Below, piece by piece: positions 42,938 through 51,867 of a DNA stretch of 64,000 nucleotides. Position 1 is the first letter of the stretch; each line of letters begins with the position of its first letter. The DNA is from VXLM01 sp965242665 (GTDB lineage Bacteria > Chloroflexota > Dehalococcoidia > Lucifugimonadales > VXLM01): positions 2,666,001 through 2,730,000 of the forward strand of contig OZ251484.1 in the NCBI GenBank assembly GCA_965242665.1, read 5' to 3'. The notes under the pieces were generated by a model. That model saw nothing but the letters and a program-made list of their open reading frames with translations. It ran no database searches and was not told the origin of the DNA. A program made the position numbers and the translations under genes.

Positions 42938-43240
42938 CTACGGAAGCTTGTCGACGATGGTATCCGACGTCAACGCCTCCAAAAGCTCGGCCACGTTCAC
43001 ATCCTTCACCGTATGATGGCGCAACGGCAACTCCGGATCGACGCTGTACAGATTCTTCCGACCGCTCTTATGGCGTTGAATATACCCGGCATCCTCCAGA
43101 TCGGAAATGATCTTGTGAGTCGTGCGCTCGGTAATCCCCACGTGATTCGATATCTCCCGCGCCGTGTGGTCGGGATTCTCGTAGATGTAGCTAAGCACCA
43201 ACCCATGATTGGTTATGAACGTCCATCCCGATGAGCGCAT
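42938..43240 (-). CDS. Winged-helix transcriptional regulator
   Basis: A 100-residue one-domain regulator. The DNA-binding helices are HTAREISNHVGITERTTHKI, followed by the wing DLEDAGYIQRHKSGRKNLYSV. The type is MarR/ArsR-like and resembles the small regulators that respond to start-site context in archaea and Chloroflexi. No ligand site is visible. It is convergent with the zinc-finger gene, 11 bases away, and diverges into the repeat region. Confidence 0.85.
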   Translation of the reverse strand: MRSSGWTFITNHGLVLSYIYENPDHTAREISNHVGITERTTHKIISDLEDAGYIQRHKSGRKNLYSVDPELPLRHHTVKDVNVAELLEALTSDTIVDKLP

Positions 43241-43368
43241 AGTGCCATCCGTACCGCCGTAGAGGATACTCCATGAATCCTACCACACCCGCAGTAGTGA
43301 TTTCAACAACCTAACCCCAAGATTCTTTCCCCATTTCCGATCCCATCGCCCGCCGCATCGCCCCATAG

Positions 43369-43612
43369 TCCACGTCATATCCCGCTGTCTACATCAGATC
43401 CCGCACCCACCCACGTCATTCCCGCGTAGGCGCCCCCCCGCACTGCGCACGACGAGCCGCCATTGCTCTCACTCGCACCCGACATCACTCCCGCCCCGTC
43501 TACGTCATTCTCGCCCATCACTCCCGCGTCATTCCCCCTGTCCACGTCACTCCCACACCCACCCGACGTCACTCCCGCCCCTGCCTACGTCATTCCCGCG
43601 AAGGCGGGAATC
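43369..43612 (+). repeat. Dispersed hairpin repeat cluster 3
   Basis: Most of the 398-base gap at 43241-43638. It holds about nine degenerate units (CGTCATTCCCGC, GACATCACTCCC, GACGTCACTCCC and similar), a truncated hairpin near 43409-43430 (T variant, cut after the turn), and a complete A-variant hairpin at 43587-43612. The first 130 bases of the gap hold nothing recognisable. Confidence 0.85.
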
Positions 43613-43638
43613 TGGAGCGCTGTGTCCGACGCCCCCCA

Positions 43639-46011
43639 TCACTCCCGCGCCTTCGGAGCAAACTCCACCTCCCACACACGGCCGCCGCCATCGAACTGCC
43701 CCGTAGTGATCCGTGCGATGCCGTACTGCGGAAGATCGACGCTCACGAGACACCTGCCGCCGAACAGCAGCCCCCGCTCGTCGAAAGTGAAATCGAAGTT
43801 GTCGAATCCATGCTCCCTGCGATCCTCCGGAAGACCGTCGATGTCCTCGGGGACGACATGCAAGAAGAAGCGGTCGGCAGTGTCCCCATGGCCGCAAGGC
43901 TCCTTGACGTAGTGCAGCGTACCCCCGTCGATGTACACGTCGAACTCCGACCGCGTCGCAGGCTCGCGAGACACGATAGATTGATACCTAGAAGTCAGTC
44001 TCGGACCTGCGACGACATGCGTCGCGCTCCAAGCGCCGCCGCCGACCCGACCAGTATCGACCTTGACGATGTCATACCGCGGAAGATCGACGATGGCCAA
44101 ACACCTGCCGCCGAACAGCAGCCCGCGCTCGCCGAAAGTGAAATCGAGAACCTCGAACCCATGCCGTCCGCGCTCGTCTGCCAGATCGTCCTCGTCGAAT
44201 GGAAAGACACGCAGGAAGAAGCGCGAACCGGTATCCGCACGCCTGCACGGCTCCTTGAGGTAGTACACCGTCCGGTCATCGAAATACACGTCGAACTCCT
44301 CCCGCGCCGCAGGCTCGCGAGATGCGATCGTTCGATACATGTCCCCATACCACGCCTCCAAACCGTCTCTGTCGTACAGGAAGAAATACTGGTTCTGCGG
44401 CGTAAGCAGGGCGTCCGTATCGACGCGCGCTCGCATGACAACGAACCCGCCTTCCACAGCAGGAAGATACGCATAGCGGATAGGGTTCGTGTTCAAGTAG
44501 TAATTCATCGCAAGTCCCGCGTGACCCTCCCACGCGGCGAAGTCCTCGTGGTTGCCTCCAATGCGGAGAACGGTGACGAGCCCCCCCGCAGTCGCATTGC
44601 GGATGGCAACCATATCCTGCTCCGCAGCCCTCGCTGCCTGGGCCGTCTCCGCGCTGTGACCGACGCCGCTCATCTGGAAGCTGGATACCCCGAAGACCAG
44701 CACCGCAACGACCGACGCGGCCGCAGCGACGCCGTCCCGATTGATCAGCCTCCTCGCCAACAACAGCGCGAGGGTGAAGAAGACCAAGGGAAGTCCAATG
44801 TAGTAGATGCTCTCGAAATAATGACCAAAATAATGACCAGAAACATAGGTAGTGTTCCGCACTGGCAGCGCCCAGAGGAAGCCGAACGACGCCAGGGTTG
44901 CGAACAACATCCTCTGCCGCGTGAACATCGAGCCGATCAGACACACCGCAGACAAGACGACGCCCAAGGCGACACCCCAGCCTTCCGGCAGCCACGCAGG
45001 GTCTTGAGCCGCATCACCCCCGCCGTGCAATGCGTAGGGAACGAACATTCTGAAGATGCGCCGGAACTGCTCTTCCAAGAAAGGACGCCACGACAACTCG
45101 GCGGCAATCGCGGCGTTGAACTCGGAGTCCCCTCCAATGCGCCTCAACATGGACTGGAACGACGGCAACTCCGTCAGCGGCGTCCGGCCGTCCAACGCAG
45201 CGTACTCCATCGTGAAATTGAAGCCGAGTACACACAGACCGAACCCCAGCGTGGCGATGCCGAACAGCAATAGCTGGCTGCGAACCAGTGCGGACGCAAT
45301 GCGCCTGCTCCACAGAACCGCGGATGCGGCAGAACGCGCCCGCAACAGATCGCTCACCAGCCCGAAGATGACGAACGCCAGCACCAGCGCCAAGACATGC
45401 CACCCAAGCAGCAGCGCAATGCACGTCTTGATCACCAACTGACGGAAACGGCCTTCCTGCACGAAGACGACCATGCCGTGAAACACCAACAGCACTCCAA
45501 AGAAGTCGGGCATCCCGTCGGTGGTCGTCATGTCGTTGAAATACAACAAATAGTACGAAGAGAACGCCAGCAGCGCCGCCGTCAGCGCGATCCACCGGTT
45601 GGACACGAGGCGGCAGAGCGACAGATACGCAAGCACTGCTGCCCCGCTGAAGAACAGCAGCATCAGAACCCGGGCGGCGTATAGCTGTGCGGACGGACTC
45701 CCTCCAAACGGCAGGGTGACCGCCTTCATGGCCGCGTAGCCGCCAATCGGAAAGCGGTTGTACGGCTGGTAGCGAGTGACGCCGTCGTCGTCTATGAACC
45801 GGCGGAAGAACCGCTGGAAGCCGTGCTCGGGAGAAAGATTCACAGACAACGTCAGATGTTCCGACGACGCCCAGCTGTGAATGCCCGCCGGCCGATAGAA
45901 ATACCCTCTGTCGCCCCCAAACGCGAACACCGTCGACAGCGCGACCAGCAGCAGAGCCATGGGAAGCCAGGCCGACCGCAGCGCGGATTCGAGTCTGTCG
46001 AGCAGGATCAT
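43639..46011 (-). CDS. Polytopic membrane protein, GT-C glycosyltransferase-like, paralogue 1
   Basis: About 790 residues. The first 450 hold roughly ten membrane segments; the first loop has FGGDRGYFYRP and PYNRFPIGGYAAMK, and a later helix pair has DGMPDFFGVLLVFHGMVVF. The layout resembles GT-C glycosyltransferases, but no family motif is certain. The soluble C-terminal part carries two copies of a 90-residue module (VYYLKEPC, then RFFLRVFPFDEDDL, then LLFGGRCL and LPRYDI). Start at 46011 chosen by alignment to paralogue 2; a GTG lies 11 codons upstream. Shares its upstream 108 bases with paralogue 2. Confidence 0.7.
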   Translation of the reverse strand: MILLDRLESALRSAWLPMALLLVALSTVFAFGGDRGYFYRPAGIHSWASSEHLTLSVNLSPEHGFQRFFRRFIDDDGVTRYQPYNRFPIGGYAAMKAVTLPFGGSPSAQLYAARVLMLLFFSGAAVLAYLSLCRLVSNRWIALTAALLAFSSYYLLYFNDMTTTDGMPDFFGVLLVFHGMVVFVQEGRFRQLVIKTCIALLLGWHVLALVLAFVIFGLVSDLLRARSAASAVLWSRRIASALVRSQLLLFGIATLGFGLCVLGFNFTMEYAALDGRTPLTELPSFQSMLRRIGGDSEFNAAIAAELSWRPFLEEQFRRIFRMFVPYALHGGGDAAQDPAWLPEGWGVALGVVLSAVCLIGSMFTRQRMLFATLASFGFLWALPVRNTTYVSGHYFGHYFESIYYIGLPLVFFTLALLLARRLINRDGVAAAASVVAVLVFGVSSFQMSGVGHSAETAQAARAAEQDMVAIRNATAGGLVTVLRIGGNHEDFAAWEGHAGLAMNYYLNTNPIRYAYLPAVEGGFVVMRARVDTDALLTPQNQYFFLYDRDGLEAWYGDMYRTIASREPAAREEFDVYFDDRTVYYLKEPCRRADTGSRFFLRVFPFDEDDLADERGRHGFEVLDFTFGERGLLFGGRCLAIVDLPRYDIVKVDTGRVGGGAWSATHVVAGPRLTSRYQSIVSREPATRSEFDVYIDGGTLHYVKEPCGHGDTADRFFLHVVPEDIDGLPEDRREHGFDNFDFTFDERGLLFGGRCLVSVDLPQYGIARITTGQFDGGGRVWEVEFAPKARE

Positions 46012-46033
46012 TGCTTCGGATCCGGTGGCCAAG

Positions 46034-46141
46034 AGGATGTTCACGGGAGGACTGACGACCTATAAGGATGAATTCTAGCCGCGCAATTCCACCACCCCAA
46101 TACCGATGATACCACAGAGACCCCCGCCGCAGGGCATTCCC
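46034..46141 (-). repeat. Upstream region shared with 48671-48771
   Basis: 108 bases directly upstream of paralogue 1, nearly identical to the region upstream of paralogue 2 except for two 3-base gaps and a few changes. It should carry the promoter and leader of the gene; TAGAAT near 46070 on the minus strand is a possible -10, weak. Confidence 0.75.
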
Positions 46142-46254
46142 GCACCCGTCCACGTCAATTCCCTCCGTCCACATCATCTCCCTATCCATGCCATTCTCAC
46201 CTCTGTCTACATCATTTCCGCACCCACCCACGTCATTCCCGCGTAGGCGGGAAT
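46142..46254 (+). repeat. Dispersed hairpin repeat cluster 4
   Basis: Degenerate units (CACGTCAATTCCC, CATCATCTCCC, CATCATTTCCGC) and one complete T-variant hairpin at 46230-46254. It lies between paralogues 1 and 2. Confidence 0.85.
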
Positions 46255-46306
46255 CTACGTCCGCCCCTCTTGCGCCAACGACAGTCCCCCATCATCCCTC
46301 CCCCCG

Positions 46307-48652
46307 TCACTCCCCCGGAGCAAACCCCACCTCCCACACACGGCCGCCGCCATCGAACTGCCCCGTAGTGATCCGCGCGATGGCGTACTGGGGAAGGTCG
46401 ACGCTGGCCAGGCATTTGCCGTCGAATAGCAGACCGCGCGCGTCGAAGTCAAAGTCGAGGTTGTCGAATTCGTGCTGCTTGCGGGCGGCGGGAAGGTCGT
46501 CGATGTCATCGGGGACGACGTGCAGGAAGAAGCGCGCGTCGGTGTCCGCGCGAACGCACGGCTCCCGGAGGTAGTACAGCTTGCCCTCGGTGGCGTACAC
46601 GTCGAACTCCGATCGCGCTGCGGGTTCGTTGGAAGCGATCGATTGGTACTCGGAGATGAGTTCGGGCGGCGGGTTGATGTAATGCACTACGCCCCAATCC
46701 CCGTAGAGTCTACCGGTGTTGATCTTGGAAACGGCGTACTGGGGAAGGACGATCCTTGCCAGACATTTGCCGTCGAATAGCAGTCCGTGTTCTTCGAAGT
46801 AGAAGTCGAGGCCATCGAATCCGTGCTGTTTGCGTTCGTCGGGAAGGTCGTTTTCTTCAAATGGGTAGACGTGGAGGAAGAAGCGCCCGGCGGCGTCCGT
46901 GCGTTCGCATGGTTCCTTGAGGTAGTACACCGCCCGGTCGTCGAAATAGACGTCGAAATCCTTGCGCGCCGCAGGCTCGGTGGACGCGACTGTTCGGTAC
47001 ATGTCCTCATACCAGGCCTCCAAGCCGTCCCTGTCGTAGAGGAAGAAGTACTGGTTTTGGGGCGTAAGCAGGGCGTCTATATTGAGGCGCTCTAGCATGA
47101 GGGCGAATCCACCCTCCAATGAGGAATGATCCCTATAGCGGATCAAGCTCTGGTTCAGGTAGTAATACATCGTAGTTCCCACGTGCCCCTCCCAGACGGT
47201 GAGGTCTTCGTAGTAGCCTCCGATACGGAGAACGGTGACAAGATCGCCCGCAGTCAACTCGCGGATGGTGAGCATGTCCCGCTCCGCAACCCTGGCTGCT
47301 TGGGCCCTCTCCGCGCTGTACCCGATGCGGCTCATCTGGAAGCTGGAGGCTGCAAATAGTATCAGTGCTGCGACTGCCGCGGCCGCGATGACGCCGTCTC
47401 GATTGGTCACCTTCCTCGTCCAGAGTAGAATGATCGTGAAGAAGACCAAGGGGAGGCCAACATAGTAGATGCTCTCGAAATCATGGATTGCGTTGCTGTT
47501 GCGCATTGGCAGCGCCCAGAAGAAGCCGAAGGACGCTAGGGTAGCGAATAGGATTCGCGGGCGGACGAAGATCGAGCCGATGAGACCCGCAACGGAGAGA
47601 GTGACTCCGAGGATGACTCCCGCGCGTTTCGATAGCCACGTTAGGCTTTCGGCCGCATCGCTACCGCCTAGCGATGCGTAGGGGATGAACATTCGGAGGA
47701 TGCTGCGAAACTGTCCTTCTAGGAAAGGTTGCCAGGGTCGGGCGGCGATGAGGACGGTGTATTCTACCGAGTTTACTCCGGTGCGTTTTAGCATGGATTG
47801 GAAGGACGGCAGCTCCGTCAGCGGCGTCTCGCCGTCGAGTGCGGCGTATTCCATGGTGAAGTTGAAGGTGAGGACGGACAGGCCAAACCCTAGCGCAACT
47901 GCGCCAAGCAGCAGGTAGCGGCTGCGTAGCAGGGTGTACGCAAGGTGTCTACTGGGCGCAACGGCGGAGGCGGCAGAACGCGCCCGCAATAGGTCGCGCG
48001 CAAGCCCGAAGATGACGAACGGCAGCAGCAGGGCCAAGACGTGCCATCCCAGCAGCAGAGCGACGAACGTCTTGACGAGCAGCTGGCGAAAGCGGCCTTC
48101 CTGCACGAAGACGACCATGCCGTGGAAGGTCAGCATGACTCCAAAGAGGTCGGGCATCCCGTCGGAGACGACCATGTCGTTGTAGTACAATAGGTGATAC
48201 GATGAGAATGCCAGCAGCGTCGCCGTTAGTGCGATCCATCTGTTGTGCGAGAGGCGGCAGAGCGACAGATATGCGAGGACTGCGGCGCCAGTGAAGAACA
48301 GCAGCAGGAGGATTCTGGCGGCGGTGATTTGAGCGGACGGGTTGCCTCCGAAGGGCAGAGTGGCCAGCTTCATGCTTGCGTGGCCGCCGGGCGGGAATCG
48401 GTTGTAGGGGCGGTAGCGGGTGATGCCGTCGTTGTCTATGGTTCGGCGCTCGAACCGCTGGAAGCCGTGTTCGGGGGAGAGGTTCGTGGCTACCGTCAGG
48501 TGTTGCGAGGAATATCCGCCGTGACTGCCCGGACGATAGAAATACCCTCGGTCGCCGCCGAAGACGAAGACCGTCGACAGCGCAAGCAGGAGGAGGGCGA
48601 GCGGAAGCCAGACGGATCGCAGCGCGGATTCGAGTCTGTCAAGTGATGTCAT
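46307..48652 (-). CDS. Polytopic membrane protein, GT-C glycosyltransferase-like, paralogue 2
   Basis: A 781-residue protein, same plan as paralogue 1: about ten membrane segments to residue 450, loop motifs FGGDRGYFYRPG and PYNRFPPGGHASMK, helix pair with DGMPDLFGVMLTFHGMVVF, and two C-terminal 90-residue modules (VYYLKEPC...LLFDGKCL and LYYLREPC...LLFDGKCL). The start matches the point where similarity to paralogue 1 begins. Base composition differs from both siblings: the plus strand here is G-rich, theirs is C-rich. The role is unknown; cell-envelope glycan or lipid glycosylation is a guess from topology. Confidence 0.7.
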   Translation of the reverse strand: MTSLDRLESALRSVWLPLALLLLALSTVFVFGGDRGYFYRPGSHGGYSSQHLTVATNLSPEHGFQRFERRTIDNDGITRYRPYNRFPPGGHASMKLATLPFGGNPSAQITAARILLLLFFTGAAVLAYLSLCRLSHNRWIALTATLLAFSSYHLLYYNDMVVSDGMPDLFGVMLTFHGMVVFVQEGRFRQLLVKTFVALLLGWHVLALLLPFVIFGLARDLLRARSAASAVAPSRHLAYTLLRSRYLLLGAVALGFGLSVLTFNFTMEYAALDGETPLTELPSFQSMLKRTGVNSVEYTVLIAARPWQPFLEGQFRSILRMFIPYASLGGSDAAESLTWLSKRAGVILGVTLSVAGLIGSIFVRPRILFATLASFGFFWALPMRNSNAIHDFESIYYVGLPLVFFTIILLWTRKVTNRDGVIAAAAVAALILFAASSFQMSRIGYSAERAQAARVAERDMLTIRELTAGDLVTVLRIGGYYEDLTVWEGHVGTTMYYYLNQSLIRYRDHSSLEGGFALMLERLNIDALLTPQNQYFFLYDRDGLEAWYEDMYRTVASTEPAARKDFDVYFDDRAVYYLKEPCERTDAAGRFFLHVYPFEENDLPDERKQHGFDGLDFYFEEHGLLFDGKCLARIVLPQYAVSKINTGRLYGDWGVVHYINPPPELISEYQSIASNEPAARSEFDVYATEGKLYYLREPCVRADTDARFFLHVVPDDIDDLPAARKQHEFDNLDFDFDARGLLFDGKCLASVDLPQYAIARITTGQFDGGGRVWEVGFAPGE

Positions 48653-48670
48653 GCTTGGGATCCGGGGGCG

Positions 48671-48771
48671 AGGATGTTCACGGGAGGACTGACGACCTAT
48701 AAGGATGAATTCCAGCCGCGCAATTCCACCCCAATACCGATGATACCACAGAGACCCCCGCAGGGCATTCC
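48671..48771 (-). repeat. Upstream region shared with 46034-46141
   Basis: Second copy of the shared upstream segment, in front of paralogue 2. Near identity extends from the GTGAAC close to the start codon to the edge of the hairpin repeats. Confidence 0.75.
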
Positions 48772-48865
48772 CCCACCTGTCTACGTCATTCCCGCGTCCA
48801 CATCATCCCCCTATCCACGTCATTCCCGCACACCCGTCTACGTCATTCCCGCGTAGGCGGGAATC
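48767..48865 (+). repeat. Dispersed hairpin repeat cluster 5
   Basis: Units CTACGTCATTCCCGCG, CATCATCCCC, CACGTCATTCCCGCAC, then a complete T-variant hairpin at 48840-48865, ending three bases before the stop codon of paralogue 3. Confidence 0.85.
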
Positions 48866-48868
48866 CCC

Positions 48869-51721
48869 TCACTCCCCAAACGCGAACCCCCCGCTCCACA
48901 CATTCCCCTCGCTGTCGCTAAACTGCCCAGTATCCACCCGCGCGACCTCGTACCCAGGCAGCGCAACCGTCACCATGCACATCCCATCGAATATCACTCC
49001 CCCCTCCTCCCAAAAATCGAAGTCACGATTCTCATATGCACGCTGCGCCTCCCAACCCGAAAGCACCCCCGCATCCGCAGGGAACACATGCAGATAGAAC
49101 CTCCGACTCACATCCTCAACCCCGCACGACTCCCGAACGTACGTCAACCCTCCCTCTCCAGCATACACATCGAACTGCGAACGAACCGCCGCCTCGCCCG
49201 ACGTTACCCTGCGCTGCGCCGCACGGTACAAGTCGATGAGACCGGACGAATCATGGGTGACAATCCCCCTTCCTCCGACAATCCGACCGGTCTCGATGCG
49301 CGCAACCTCGTACTCAGGCAGATCGACGACCGCCGCGCACGTCCAGTCGAACTTGACCCCTCGCTCGATGAAGTTGAAGGCGAGACTGTCGAAACCGTAC
49401 TGCCGGCGGTGTACAGGGAGGGCATCCTCGTTGGCCGGCACGATATGCAGGAAGAACGGAATATCCGCATCCGCAAGGTCGCACCCATCCTTGACGTAGT
49501 ACAGCGCCCCCTCATGGAGATACACGTCGAAACTGCCGCGTGCGATGGGGTCGCCTGAGATGACCGACTCATACGCCGTCCGATACATATCCATCAGACC
49601 ATCCGAATCATACAGGAAGACATACCGATTCCCCGGCGTCAGCAGCGCCGGCGTATCGATGCGCTCCCGCATGATCGTATACCCCCCGGCCGCAAGCTCG
49701 ACCTCCTCATACCGCAGCGACCTGCTCCGCTGCCCCAAATAATGATTCACCGCATGAGCCGCCCCTGCAAACTCGGTAGTCTTGTCATCCTTGCTTCTGA
49801 GCAGCGCAACGACATCCTCCCCGGCCGTCATGCCGCGAATCACCTCGAAATCCTGCATCACCGCTTCCTGAAATAGCGCCGACTCCGCCCCATGCCCAAC
49901 ACCGCTCATCTCGAAACTCGAAAGAACCAACACCCCCAGCGCGCCGATAGCCAACACCCCAACGACCCACTCCCTCCGAACCAGCCAGCGCACCAAGAGC
50001 AGGCCCGATGCAAAGAAGATCAGCGGCGCGCCGACGTGGAACAACGCCTCGAACTCATGCGTGCCAGCCGCCGTCCGCAGCGGAATCACCCAACACCAAC
50101 CAGCCAACAGCAGCGTCCCCGTCAGCAACTTGTGCCGCATGAAGAACACCCCCGCTGCGCCCACCGCCAGCACGAACGCCCCCGCCAATCCCGTCACCGG
50201 CAGCGCCGCCCTCCGCATCGGCGAATCCCCAGCATCGCCCCTCTCCTGCTGCCCGAACGACAGCCTCACGTCACTCCCCCCGTCTACGTCATCCCTCCCC
50301 CCGTCCACGTCATCCCCGCCCACACCCACGTCATTCCCACCCACACCCACGTCATTCCCGCGTAGGCGGGAATCCCCCCCCGCACCCCCCTGCCCGAACG
50401 ACAGCCTCACGTCACTCCCACCGTCTACGTCATTCCCACCGTCTACGTCACTCCCACCGTCCACGTCATTCCCACCCACACCCACGCCATTCCCACCCCC
50501 GTCCACACCACTCCCACCCACGCCTATGTCATTCCCACCCCCGTCCACACCACTCCCACCCACGCCTATGTCATTCCCGCCCCCGTCTACGTCATTCCCG
50601 CGTAGGCGGGAATCCCTCCCCGCACTCCGCGACCACGACCACGCCTTCCCCTTCCGACGCTGATCCACGAAATACGGCGTCGACATCCCCCCAACGCGCG
50701 AAACCTGCCCCCGCAAGTACGGCCCCCATGCCAGCGTACTCGCATGAGCCGAAAGAATCCGGTCGTCGATCCCCAGACGCGCAATGTAAGACTCGACCAT
50801 AGGCAGACGCGTGAGCGGAACCTCGCGCCCCAACGCAAAATACTCGTTGACGACGTTGAACACCATCACTAGCGCGCAGAAGACCCCGGTAATCGCCCCG
50901 TAGCGAACGTACCGGCTGGAAAGCGCCGACACTGCCGACAACCGCGCCCTCTCGACGAACGCCGCGCCCGCAGAACTGGACGAATACGCGCCAACCATCG
51001 CCGCCGCCGCGCCAATGACCACGAACGGCAAGACCAACGCCATCACATGCCATCCCAACAGTACCCCCGCGCACGTCTTGATGACCAATTGCCGAAACCG
51101 ACCGTCCTGCACGAACACCACCATCCCATGAAACGTCAGCAGGATGCCAAAGACACTGATTACCTCTGTCGAGACGAAGTCGTTGTAGTACAAGAAATAG
51201 TACGACGAGAATGTCGCCATCACCGACGCCGACGCGATCCACCCACTGCCAGTAATGCGCCGCAACGCCAAGTACGCCGACACCGCACCCGCCGCAGTAA
51301 GCAGCATCGTCAGCAGCCGCCCAACCCAAATCTGCGCCGATAGATCGTCCCCAAAAGGCAAGATACCCAGCTTCAGGAGCACATACGTCCCAATCGGATA
51401 GCGGTTGTACGCCTCATACGACGACTCCGTCTTCCAAAAGAACATCAAGAAGTTGTGCTCTGGAGACAGGTTCGCCGCCAACGCCATGCTCTGCGACGAA
51501 ATCCCGTCATGCACACCAGGCCGATAGTAGTGACCCCGGTCGCCCCCAAAGACGAACATCGACGCAAGCCCAACCAGCAGCGCCAATAACGGAAGCCACT
51601 CCCGCACCCGCGCGCCGTCGAGCCTCCAAAACCCCAGCGGAGGCCACTCCCGAACTCGCTCTCGCCCAAGCTCCCAGAACCGCAGCGCCCTCACCCTCTC
51701 GCTATCCATCATCCCAGCCAA
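48869..51721 (-). CDS. Polytopic membrane protein, paralogue 3, with repeat-derived insertion
   Basis: A 950-residue homologue of the two preceding proteins with a longer N terminus. Shared motifs are FGGDRGHYYRPG (58-69), AYNRYPIGTYVLLK, and LLTFHGMVVFVQDGRFRQLVIKTC. Residues about 370-490 are a low-complexity stretch of Gly, Asp, Asn and Val with SRLRGNDV twice, which is the translated dispersed repeat. Without it the protein would be about 830 residues, like its siblings. The stretch falls at a loop between membrane blocks. Two C-terminal modules follow (LYYVKDGC and LTYVRESC). Confidence 0.7.
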   Translation of the reverse strand: MAGMMDSERVRALRFWELGRERVREWPPLGFWRLDGARVREWLPLLALLVGLASMFVFGGDRGHYYRPGVHDGISSQSMALAANLSPEHNFLMFFWKTESSYEAYNRYPIGTYVLLKLGILPFGDDLSAQIWVGRLLTMLLTAAGAVSAYLALRRITGSGWIASASVMATFSSYYFLYYNDFVSTEVISVFGILLTFHGMVVFVQDGRFRQLVIKTCAGVLLGWHVMALVLPFVVIGAAAAMVGAYSSSSAGAAFVERARLSAVSALSSRYVRYGAITGVFCALVMVFNVVNEYFALGREVPLTRLPMVESYIARLGIDDRILSAHASTLAWGPYLRGQVSRVGGMSTPYFVDQRRKGKAWSWSRSAGRDSRLRGNDVDGGGNDIGVGGSGVDGGGNDIGVGGSGVDGGGNGVGVGGNDVDGGSDVDGGNDVDGGSDVRLSFGQGGAGGDSRLRGNDVGVGGNDVGVGGDDVDGGRDDVDGGSDVRLSFGQQERGDAGDSPMRRAALPVTGLAGAFVLAVGAAGVFFMRHKLLTGTLLLAGWCWVIPLRTAAGTHEFEALFHVGAPLIFFASGLLLVRWLVRREWVVGVLAIGALGVLVLSSFEMSGVGHGAESALFQEAVMQDFEVIRGMTAGEDVVALLRSKDDKTTEFAGAAHAVNHYLGQRSRSLRYEEVELAAGGYTIMRERIDTPALLTPGNRYVFLYDSDGLMDMYRTAYESVISGDPIARGSFDVYLHEGALYYVKDGCDLADADIPFFLHIVPANEDALPVHRRQYGFDSLAFNFIERGVKFDWTCAAVVDLPEYEVARIETGRIVGGRGIVTHDSSGLIDLYRAAQRRVTSGEAAVRSQFDVYAGEGGLTYVRESCGVEDVSRRFYLHVFPADAGVLSGWEAQRAYENRDFDFWEEGGVIFDGMCMVTVALPGYEVARVDTGQFSDSEGNVWSGGFAFGE
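50252..50614 (+). repeat. Dispersed hairpin repeat cluster 6, inside a coding sequence
   Basis: About 360 bases of units (CCACGTCATTCCC, CTACGTCATTCCC, CTATGTCATTCCC and similar) with complete T-variant hairpins at 50350-50374 and 50590-50614. The segment encoding RLSFGQ occurs twice, flanking one hairpin, showing internal duplication. The frame of the host gene stays open throughout. Confidence 0.9.
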
Positions 51722-51729
51722 ATTCCCCC

Positions 51730-51825
51730 TGTCTACATCATATCCCGTCCCCGTCTACGTCAATTCCCGCCCCAACCCACGTCATTCCCGCCCCAACCCA
51801 CGTCATTCCCGCGTAGGCGGGAATC
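51730..51825 (+). repeat. Dispersed hairpin repeat cluster 7
   Basis: Units CTACATCATATCCC, CTACGTCAATTCCC, CACGTCATTCCCGCCC, then a complete T-variant hairpin at 51800-51825. It lies between paralogue 3 and the first DUF4268 gene. Confidence 0.85.
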
Positions 51826-51867
51826 TCCCCATCCTCGCACGCCCTCGCATTGCCGCCCTCCCCAACA

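Noticed and set aside
43369..43612. Repeat cluster as a CRISPR or integron attC array
   Set aside because: Units are degenerate and unevenly spaced, spacers are only a few bases, and there is no integrase; the same units occur scattered across the window.
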